Origin: Streptococcus sp.
GTDB lineage: Bacteria; Bacillota; Bacilli; Lactobacillales; Aerococcaceae
Direction: 5' to 3'
Length of the DNA stretch: 11,945 nt
Assembly (NCBI GenBank): GCA_015264885.1
Contig: JABZYY010000031.1
Span: 1 to 11,945, forward strand
The notes beneath the pieces are model-generated. The model was not told where the DNA came from and did no database searches. It worked only from the letters and a program-made list of their open reading frames with translations. The translations under genes and the position numbers were made by a program. Of the stretch, positions 7,160 to 11,945 are shown piece by piece. Each line of letters begins with the position of its first letter. The stretch's first letter is position 1.

Positions 7160-7242
7160 TATTACGATTATTTTTAGTAACTACTTTCAGAATCAGGTAC
7201 AAATCACTGAACTATCACACTTTTATAGAAATTACTTTCATC

Positions 7243-7278
7243 AAAAAAGCCAATCTTGTAAGAACAAGATTGGCTTTT
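7243..7278 (-). terminator. Rho-independent terminator of the lia operon
   Basis: A perfect 14-pair stem, AAAAGCCAATCTTG with CAAGATTGGCTTTT (7245-7258 and 7265-7278), with a 6-base loop. It is followed by T on the minus strand (7243-7248, overlapping the stem end) and starts three bases after the liaR stop codon. Confidence 0.93.
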
Positions 7279-7280
7279 CG

Positions 7281-7916
7281 TTACATTTTAATCAGTTGAT
7301 GCTTGAACGCATAAATCGTTGCTTGCGTTCGGTCCTCTACTCCTAATTTTGAAAGAATATTCGATACGTGCGTTTTCACAGTCTTCAATGTGATAAACAA
7401 CTCGTCTGCAATTTCTTGGTTGGATTTTCCTTGTGCGATTAAGAGTAACACTTCTAATTCACGCTGCGTTAAATCTTCGTGTAAGAAATGTTGCTGTTTC
7501 ATTTGAATACGATTCACAAGTTTATCTGTGACTTGTGGCTCAAACACGCCATCACCATTATACGTATCTCGGATGGCTTTAGCGATTTGAGAGGCGGAAG
7601 CTGTTTTTAAGATATAGCTCTTTGCTCCGGCGTTGATGGCTGGAAATACTTTCTCATCATCAATAAAGCTCGTTAGGATGATAATTTTCGCTTCTGGCCA
7701 CTTTTCAAGAATTTCCTTTGTCGCTTCAATTCCATCCATTTCTGGCATCACAAGGTCCATCAAGATAATATCTGGTTTTAAGGACAGGGCTTTTTCTACA
7801 CCTTCACGGCCATTCTTGGCTTCATCCATCACTTCAATGTCATCTTGCATCGATAGATACGAAGAAACGCCTAGTCGTACCATTTCGTGATCGTCTACTA
7901 GTAATACATTAATCAT
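7281..7916 (-). CDS. liaR: Response regulator LiaR (NarL/LuxR type)
   Basis: This 211-residue DNA-binding regulator of the cell-envelope stress response accepts phosphate from LiaS. The receiver domain (1-120) has the acidic pair Asp8-Asp9, phospho-acceptor Asp54 in [11 protein letters not shown], the LTS switch residue and the KTAS lysine. The LuxR-type helix-turn-helix (about 148-205) shows [28 protein letters not shown], then [14 protein letters not shown]. Its ATG overlaps the liaS stop by four bases, with GGAGG inside the liaS end, so the two are translationally coupled. The assignment as LiaR, rather than another NarL-type regulator, rests on the liaF-liaS context. Confidence 0.94.
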   Translation of the reverse strand: MINVLLVDDHEMVRLGVSSYLSMQDDIEVMDEAKNGREGVEKALSLKPDIILMDLVMPEMDGIEATKEILEKWPEAKIIILTSFIDDEKVFPAINAGAKSYILKTASASQIAKAIRDTYNGDGVFEPQVTDKLVNRIQMKQQHFLHEDLTQRELEVLLLIAQGKSNQEIADELFITLKTVKTHVSNILSKLGVEDRTQATIYAFKHQLIKM

Positions 7917-8977
7917 TGTTCATCCTCCATGTGACGACTGAGCGGAATCTTGATTTCAATTGTCGTTCCTTGATTTGGGAAGCTCACAATTCTCACCTGT
8001 CCACCGAGCCCTTGCACTCTTTCTTTCATATTATTAATTCCATAGCTTCCTGGAAGAATTTCCTCGCTATTAAATCCAACGCCATTATCCTCTATCTTAA
8101 AGAGAACCGTGGAGTCTAGTTGTCGTAAATACACTTCTAAAGTTGTTGCGTGTGAATGACGCAATGTATTCGATAAAAGTTCTTGAGCGATTCTGAAGAG
8201 ATGGTCTTCGACGCCTTCAGGAAGTTTCACGTCTTCGATATCCCAATGAATCTTCATTTGTACTTTCGTTTGTAATTCGATGAGTAATCCTTCGATACCA
8301 GATTTCAACGATTTACTTTCTAGTGAAATTGGGCGTAAGTGAAGAAGCAATGCGCGCATCTCTGATTGTGCTTGAGAGAGAACATGTTCAATCATCTTCA
8401 ATTGTTTTTGTTCCTTCTCATCAAACTTGTCGGCACGTTCGTTTAAGGCAGAAATCATCATCATCGCCGCAAAGAGCTGCTGGCTTACAGAATCATGTAA
8501 TTCGCGAGCGATACGGCGTCTCTCTTCTTGAATGACTTGTTCTTTTGTTTCAGTTCCTAAGAACTGTGGCTTGCTTCCCAATTGCTGTACTTCTAATGAT
8601 AATTTTTCTAATCGCTCTGAAAGTGCAGCTGTTTGTTCGTAGAAATCATTTAAGTCTACAACCGTTGCTTCCATAATCCAATTTGGGCTATCTTCTTCTT
8701 TTACAAGTCTATGCTTGGCCTTTTGAATCATGAGTAACTGCTCACCGATTTTACGCTCAGCTTGACGATTCAAAATCAACATCGCCGCAGCTGTCACAAA
8801 ACCAAAGAATAAAATCAATAATAGAAACAGTGTAATCGTACCAAGAATCTCTTGAATACTTAATGTCTCTACTATTTCATAGCGAATCCATCTGCGGAAT
8901 AGGAATAGGAAAATGGTACTAATAAAGCTGTACACTGCTGAATAAAGCATCCAGCTTTTAACGAGGCGTTGCTTCAT
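7913..8977 (-). CDS. liaS: Sensor histidine kinase LiaS
   Basis: This 354-residue membrane kinase senses cell-wall damage together with LiaF. Two N-terminal membrane segments (about 11-28 and 46-69) enclose a very short outside loop, the layout of intramembrane-sensing kinases. A coiled linker (about 70-135) leads to a HisKA_3 dimerisation domain with phosphorylated His161 in [17 protein letters not shown]. An HATPase domain follows, with the N box [10 protein letters not shown] and the G box EDNGVGF...[12 protein letters not shown]. The start overlaps the liaF stop by four bases (ATGA), with GAGG upstream inside liaF. No key residue is missing. Confidence 0.95.
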   Translation of the reverse strand: MKQRLVKSWMLYSAVYSFISTIFLFLFRRWIRYEIVETLSIQEILGTITLFLLLILFFGFVTAAAMLILNRQAERKIGEQLLMIQKAKHRLVKEEDSPNWIMEATVVDLNDFYEQTAALSERLEKLSLEVQQLGSKPQFLGTETKEQVIQEERRRIARELHDSVSQQLFAAMMMISALNERADKFDEKEQKQLKMIEHVLSQAQSEMRALLLHLRPISLESKSLKSGIEGLLIELQTKVQMKIHWDIEDVKLPEGVEDHLFRIAQELLSNTLRHSHATTLEVYLRQLDSTVLFKIEDNGVGFNSEEILPGSYGINNMKERVQGLGGQVRIVSFPNQGTTIEIKIPLSRHMEDEQ

Positions 8978-9708
8978 GCTTCAATCACCTCAATTTTCCC
9001 AGCGACAATCGTTGTATAAATCTTAATCTTCTTCGTGCTACGATTGTATCCTGAACTATATAACTGAATAGATTCATTACTTAAGGCGTATGTTTGTCCC
9101 TCAAATTCCACTTGACCGCCAAACGCATGATGGTGAATCATCACTCCTACCCCGTACGGTACTAGAATTCGAACACGGCCAAATCCTTTTCGAATGACGA
9201 TCACATTTTCCTTGGCAGGAAGAATTGTATTTCCTAAGTCGATAATGGTATCCCCAACAAGCTGTCCTGCATTGATATCATTCCATTCATATGGTTCGTT
9301 CCCCACTTCTTGATTTCCAAACCAATCATAGCGATGGATTTCTCCAGGTGACGGTGTATCTTCGTGAGAGTCAACGAAAATATATTCTTGTCGGCCCTTT
9401 TTCGAAAACATTCCTGATAAAGAAGCAATCGAGAACGTATCTTTAGTAAAGAATAACAGAAGCAATGCCCCAATCATTCCAAGCCAAATACCCGCAGTAG
9501 ATAGAAGCGGCAAAATGATAAAGAGTGCCCCAAAGCACATTCCACTATTTCTTAAAAATTTAACACGTCGAAAAACAATAAAACTGAACATTGTAATAGC
9601 GACCCCAATTGAAAAGAAGATGAAGAGGCCCAATTTTGAAGTCATTTCAATAGCGGAGACAATCACTCCCATTAATAGTACAATTAGTATTCGTTTCAGT
9701 TTATTCAT
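8974..9708 (-). CDS. liaF: LiaF, membrane modulator of LiaSR
   Basis: This 244-residue membrane protein holds LiaS inactive in the absence of envelope stress, as known for the family. The N-terminal third has about four membrane segments (5-20, 26-46, 57-72, 73-88). A soluble linker follows, then the LiaF C-terminal domain (about 150-244) with IIDLGNTILP, IVIRKGFGRVRILVPYGVGV and the closing [18 protein letters not shown] place the start at ATG 9706-9708, which has GGAGGTG seven bases upstream. The frame is open further to an ATG at 9765, but that would add 19 polar residues, has no ribosome binding site and would run through the promoter. It is first in the liaF-liaS-liaR operon; no liaI or liaH homologue is next to it. 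Confidence 0.93.
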   Translation of the reverse strand: MNKLKRILIVLLMGVIVSAIEMTSKLGLFIFFSIGVAITMFSFIVFRRVKFLRNSGMCFGALFIILPLLSTAGIWLGMIGALLLLFFTKDTFSIASLSGMFSKKGRQEYIFVDSHEDTPSPGEIHRYDWFGNQEVGNEPYEWNDINAGQLVGDTIIDLGNTILPAKENVIVIRKGFGRVRILVPYGVGVMIHHHAFGGQVEFEGQTYALSNESIQLYSSGYNRSTKKIKIYTTIVAGKIEVIEA

Positions 9709-9713
9709 CTTCT

Positions 9714-9720
9714 CACCTCC
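9714..9720 (-). promoter_or_regulatory. Ribosome binding site that fixes the liaF start
   Basis: GGAGGTG on the minus strand with seven bases from its GGAGG core to the ATG at 9708. It argues against the longer frame that starts at 9765. Confidence 0.85.
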
Positions 9721-9732
9721 GTTACAGGTATT

Positions 9733-9741
9733 AGTATACCA
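9733..9741 (-). promoter_or_regulatory. Extended -10 promoter of liaFSR
   Basis: On the minus strand TGGTATACT gives a TGn extension and a -10 of TATACT (9733-9738). No good -35 is present at 17 bases, which suits a promoter that needs an activator. The LiaR-box-like repeat lies about 50 bases upstream of the -10. Confidence 0.5.
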
Positions 9742-9783
9742 TCTTCTCACGTTCAATCCTATCATGAATTGAAATTCCTTCCA

Positions 9784-9799
9784 TCAGACTTAAGGATGA
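9784..9799. promoter_or_regulatory. LiaR/CesR-box-like inverted repeat upstream of liaF
   Basis: TCAGACT, two bases, then AGGATGA form a 7-2-7 inverted repeat with two mismatches in the right arm. The left arm fits the lactococcal CesR box half CTCAGHCT. Its place between the greA terminator and the liaF promoter would suit positive autoregulation by phosphorylated LiaR. Confidence 0.55.
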
Positions 9800-9807
9800 A
9801 ATGCAAC

Positions 9808-9837
9808 AAAAAAGAGCTAGGACATTCCCTAGCTCTT
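9808..9837 (-). terminator. Rho-independent terminator of greA
   Basis: A 10-pair stem, AAGAGCTAGG with CCTAGCTCTT (9812-9821 and 9828-9837), with a 6-base loop, followed by T on the minus strand (9808-9813, overlapping the stem end). It lies just after the greA stop. Confidence 0.93.
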
Positions 9838-9858
9838 CTCTTCATTCAAATGAATCAA

Positions 9859-10338
9859 TTACGCAGATTGAATATCAATAATTCTGATCTTCATTTCTCC
9901 GCCTGGTGTTGGAATCACCACTTCTTCATTTAATTTTTTACCAATAATTCCTTTGGCAATTGGAGAGTCATTTGAAATTTTACCTTCAACTGGGTTTGCT
10001 TCTGCACTACCCACGATTGTGTAAGTTTCTTCGTCTCCATCTGGTAATTCGATAAACGTAATTTTTCTTCCAAGTGAAACAACATCTTTTTCTACATTGT
10101 TATCATCGATGATTTCCGCAAAACGAATCATTTTTTCTAACGTTGAAATACGTCCTTCTACGAAAGCTTGTTCATCCTTAGCTGATTCATATTCAGAGTT
10201 TTCAGATAAGTCACCGTAGCTACGAGCAATTTTGATACGCTCCACGATTTCTTTACGTTTAACGACTTTTAATTCTTCTAATTCAGCTTCAAGTTTTGCT
10301 TTCCCTTCAAGCGTCATTGGAAATACTTTTTCAGTCAT
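9859..10338 (-). CDS. greA: Transcription elongation factor GreA
   Basis: This 159-residue cytosolic factor enters the RNA polymerase secondary channel and stimulates cleavage of backtracked RNA. The N-terminal coiled coil (about 8-78) carries the acidic tip residues Asp43 and Glu46 in [17 protein letters not shown]. The C-terminal FKBP-like domain (about 83-158) shows [24 protein letters not shown] and [16 protein letters not shown]. Length is typical. The start has GGGGAG upstream. It lies downstream of udk on the same strand, an order shared with Bacillus, but the udk terminator suggests it is largely expressed from its own promoter. Confidence 0.97.
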   Translation of the reverse strand: MTEKVFPMTLEGKAKLEAELEELKVVKRKEIVERIKIARSYGDLSENSEYESAKDEQAFVEGRISTLEKMIRFAEIIDDNNVEKDVVSLGRKITFIELPDGDEETYTIVGSAEANPVEGKISNDSPIAKGIIGKKLNEEVVIPTPGGEMKIRIIDIQSA

Positions 10339-10391
10339 ACGATTCTCCCCTATATCGTTTTTTTTAGATTATCTCAATCTACAATGCTAAA

Positions 10392-10432
10392 ACTTTAACA
10401 TTTTATAACCGAGATTGCAAGTCTTATTTCAA
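10392..10432 (-). promoter_or_regulatory. Candidate greA promoter region
   Basis: Two overlapping candidates on the minus strand: TTGCAA (10415-10420) with TAAAGT (10392-10397) at 17 bases, and TTGAAA (10427-10432) with TATAAA (10402-10407) at 19 bases. The DNA is A+T-rich and I cannot choose between them, but a promoter is expected here because a terminator precedes it. Confidence 0.4.
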
Positions 10433-10463
10433 ATTTTAATTCGATTTTAAATGTTCATCCCAT

Positions 10464-10494
10464 AAAAAGCCCCTAGGATAAGCTTTCCTAGGGG
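10464..10494 (-). terminator. Rho-independent terminator of udk
   Basis: A 9-pair stem, CCCCTAGGA with TCCTAGGGG (10470-10478 and 10486-10494), with a 7-base loop, followed on the minus strand by C and five T. It starts eight bases after the udk stop. Confidence 0.9.
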
Positions 10495-10502
10495 TTAACA
10501 AT

Positions 10503-11135
10503 TTAATTTAAATGAGATAAAATTGAAGCAATTTTTGTAGTCATTAAGTCAATCGCCACTCTGTTTGAACCACCTTCTGGGATAATAATATCCGCAAATT
10601 TTTTCGTTGGTTCAATAAATTGGTGATGCATTGGTTTTACAACGGACATATATTGGTTGATGATGGAGTCGAGCGTTCTACCACGTTCTACCATGTCGCG
10701 TTTAATACGGCGAATAATACGAATATCATCGTCAGTATCTACATACACCTTGATGTCCATCAAATCACGCAAGCGTTCATCTTCAAGAATTAAAATCCCT
10801 TCAATTAAGATGACATCTTTTGGTTCTTGATGGATGGTTTTTTCGCTTCTTGTATGATTTTCGTAATCATATACGGGCTCTTCAATCGATTCAAAATTAA
10901 TTAATTTATTCATATGTTCAATTAATAAATCTGTATCGAAAGCAAATGGATGGTCATAGTTCGTTTTTAAACGTTCTTCAAACGGCATATGACTTTGATC
11001 TTTATAATAGTAGTCTTGATCAATTTTACAAATCGTTAAATCTGGAAAGTTCGCCAAAATTTTACGACTCACACTTGTTTTCCCACTCCCAGAACCACCT
11101 GTAACTCCAATGACGATTGGCTTTTTCTTTTCCAT
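10503..11135 (-). CDS. udk: Uridine kinase
   Basis: This 210-residue cytosolic kinase phosphorylates uridine and cytidine to UMP and CMP in pyrimidine salvage. The P-loop is GGSGSGKT (13-20). [22 protein letters not shown] and YDYENHTR form the nucleoside-binding part, ILIEGILIL is the Walker-B-like strand, and [12 protein letters not shown] the lid. Length is normal. It starts three bases after the mltG stop. Its AAGGAG ribosome binding site overlaps the last mltG codons and stop, so the two are coupled in one transcript, as in the conserved mltG-udk-greA neighbourhood of Firmicutes. Confidence 0.97.
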   Translation of the reverse strand: MEKKKPIVIGVTGGSGSGKTSVSRKILANFPDLTICKIDQDYYYKDQSHMPFEERLKTNYDHPFAFDTDLLIEHMNKLINFESIEEPVYDYENHTRSEKTIHQEPKDVILIEGILILEDERLRDLMDIKVYVDTDDDIRIIRRIKRDMVERGRTLDSIINQYMSVVKPMHHQFIEPTKKFADIIIPEGGSNRVAIDLMTTKIASILSHLN

Positions 11136-11138
11136 GAC

Positions 11139-11945
11139 CTACTCCTTATTATCAATATACTTAGCTTTTAACTCTAAATGTTCCTCATACGTCTTCGCAT
11201 AATAGATTTCTTTTGTCTTAATATCTGCTAGGAAGTATAAGTAGTCTGTTTTCTCTGGTTCTAACGCTGCTACGATAGAATCCTCACTTGGACTGTTATA
11301 AGGTCCAGGCCCTACGCCATAGTTTTGATATAAGTTATATGGAGAATCTACTTCTAAATCTTCTAAAGAAAGAGCTTCTTTATGTTCGCCTAAAGCGTAT
11401 TGAACAGATACGTCTGTTTGAAGCTTCATATTCTCTTTAATACGGTTATGGAATACACTAGAAATCTTTTTACGATCTTCTAATTTCGTTCCTTCTTTTT
11501 CAATTAAAGAAGCTAACGCCATAATTTCTTGTAAAGTATAGTCACTTGCTAAAATCTTATCGTAGTATTTCGACATGACTTCATCTGTTTTAGCAACCAT
11601 TTCTGTAATCAACATTTGAAGTGTTTTTGAGTCATTCATATCGTATGTCGCTGGGAATAAGTATCCTTCAAGGACATATTTAACTTGGTAGCCATTATAC
11701 GATTGCGTCAATAATTTCGGGAATTTTTGAACTAAATAACGTAAGAAATCTTCGTCTTGAACTTTTGCCATGAAATCTTCGGCAGAGTATTTTGTTGATT
11801 TTTCAACTTCTTTAGCGATATCTCTTCTTCCAGCTCTTTGAGAATATAAGAAATCTAACGCAGCTGAAATGCTAGTGAATAGGTTCATTCCTCTTACAGT
11901 TCTAGCATTATCTTTCCAGTTCTTTAATTCTTCTTGAATATTATC
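11139..11945 (-). CDS. mltG: Endolytic murein transglycosylase MltG (YceG family), C-terminal part
   Basis: 268 codons are visible and the frame is open to the right edge, so the gene is partial at its 5' end. MltG is a membrane-anchored enzyme that cuts nascent glycan strands, ending their growth. The YceG domain is clear: VLEGYLFPATYD, the catalytic glutamate in ALASLIEKEG (130th residue counted from the Met at 11888), FHNRI, LQTDVSVQYALG, DSPYNLYQNYGVGPGPYNSP and YLYFLAD. The Met at 11888 is not the start: it lacks a proper ribosome binding site and the frame continues upstream for 19 sense codons (ending KDNARTVRG). The first visible part, DNIQEELKNWKDNARTV to FLYSQRAGRR, shows neither a membrane anchor nor the usual PEG motif before DIAKEVEKS. 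Confidence 0.9.
   Translation of the reverse strand, partial: DNIQEELKNWKDNARTVRGMNLFTSISAALDFLYSQRAGRRDIAKEVEKSTKYSAEDFMAKVQDEDFLRYLVQKFPKLLTQSYNGYQVKYVLEGYLFPATYDMNDSKTLQMLITEMVAKTDEVMSKYYDKILASDYTLQEIMALASLIEKEGTKLEDRKKISSVFHNRIKENMKLQTDVSVQYALGEHKEALSLEDLEVDSPYNLYQNYGVGPGPYNSPSEDSIVAALEPEKTDYLYFLADIKTKEIYYAKTYEEHLELKAKYIDNKE

Larger units (their letters stand above)
7105..7180. repeat. Three direct copies of ATTTTTAGTA upstream of nanE, possible operators
   Basis: On the plus strand ATTTTTAGTA occurs at 7105-7114, 7125-7134 and 7170-7179, all in the same orientation, each followed by A or T then A or C. On the minus strand they read TACTAAAAAT. The first two are exactly 20 bases apart. 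The middle copy covers the nanE -10 element, the first lies in the leader and the third is upstream of the -35. They could be sites for the RpiR-family regulator; that is inference. Confidence 0.45.

Noticed and set aside
7090..7280. Riboswitch or T-box leader before nanE
   Set aside because: The promoter lies only about 40 bases before the start codon, so the leader is too short, and no hairpin-terminator pair precedes the gene on that strand.
9709..9765. N-terminal extension of liaF to ATG 9765
   Set aside because: It would add 19 polar residues with several Cys, Asn and Arg, lacks a ribosome binding site and overlaps the promoter, whereas ATG 9708 has GGAGGTG at good spacing.
10373..10420. 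Short inverted repeat (CAATCT with AGATTG) in the greA leader region
   Set aside because: The arms are only six bases and widely spaced in A+T-rich DNA, which is expected by chance.
11886..11888. ATG 11888 as the start of mltG
   Set aside because: The frame stays open to the window edge, the nearest purine-rich stretch (AGAGGA) touches the ATG, and MltG needs an N-terminal membrane anchor that would be missing.
1..11945. CRISPR array, insertion sequence, prophage, tRNA or rRNA, or a new multi-gene defence-type system
   Set aside because: No regularly spaced repeats, transposase, integrase or phage genes, and no structural RNA patterns were seen. Every sizeable reading frame belongs to a known housekeeping, stress or sugar-use family.

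Overview
The window is a compact, A+T-rich bacterial chromosome segment. Gene content and gene order point to a low-GC Gram-positive of the order Lactobacillales. A member of the Carnobacteriaceae such as Granulicatella is my best guess, but this is inference from protein resemblance only. All genes are on the minus strand except lexA. Intergenic gaps are short (none above 300 bases), and nearly every transcription unit ends in a clear Rho-independent terminator.

Right edge to left, in the direction of transcription: (1) mltG (cut by the window edge) - udk - greA, the housekeeping order also known from Bacillus, with terminators after udk and after greA. (2) liaF-liaS-liaR, the cell-envelope stress three-component system. 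Its genes overlap by 4 bases, a 7-2-7 inverted repeat resembling a LiaR/CesR box lies upstream, and a terminator follows. (3) nanE (ManNAc-6-P epimerase) and a NanP-like PTS EIICB permease. They are read from a strong promoter that overlaps a degenerate cre site and sits among three copies of an ATTTTTAGTA repeat. (4) An RpiR-family regulator followed 12 bases later by a stand-alone glucose-type EIIA. Units 3 and 4 together look like an amino-sugar (ManNAc) uptake and entry module: EIIA phosphorylates EIICB, EIICB imports and phosphorylates the sugar, NanE epimerises it, and RpiR probably controls it. (5) lexA on the plus strand, convergent with the EIIA gene, sharing a hairpin with it. (6) Divergent from lexA, a DUF896 (YnzC-like) gene, then tkt (transketolase), then the first 29 codons of an AzlC-like permease at the left edge.

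The most notable feature is lexA. The promoter, SOS box, ribosome binding site, cleavage site and catalytic dyad are all recognisable, but codon 56 is TAA where the family has leucine (TTA would need one base change). It is either a real nonsense mutation that would relieve SOS repression, or a sequence error. Secondary points are the mirrored extended -10 elements in the lexA/DUF896 intergenic region, the repeats upstream of nanE, and the visible N-terminal part of MltG, which lacks an expected motif. I see no phage, insertion sequence, CRISPR array, RNA gene or evidently new multi-gene system.
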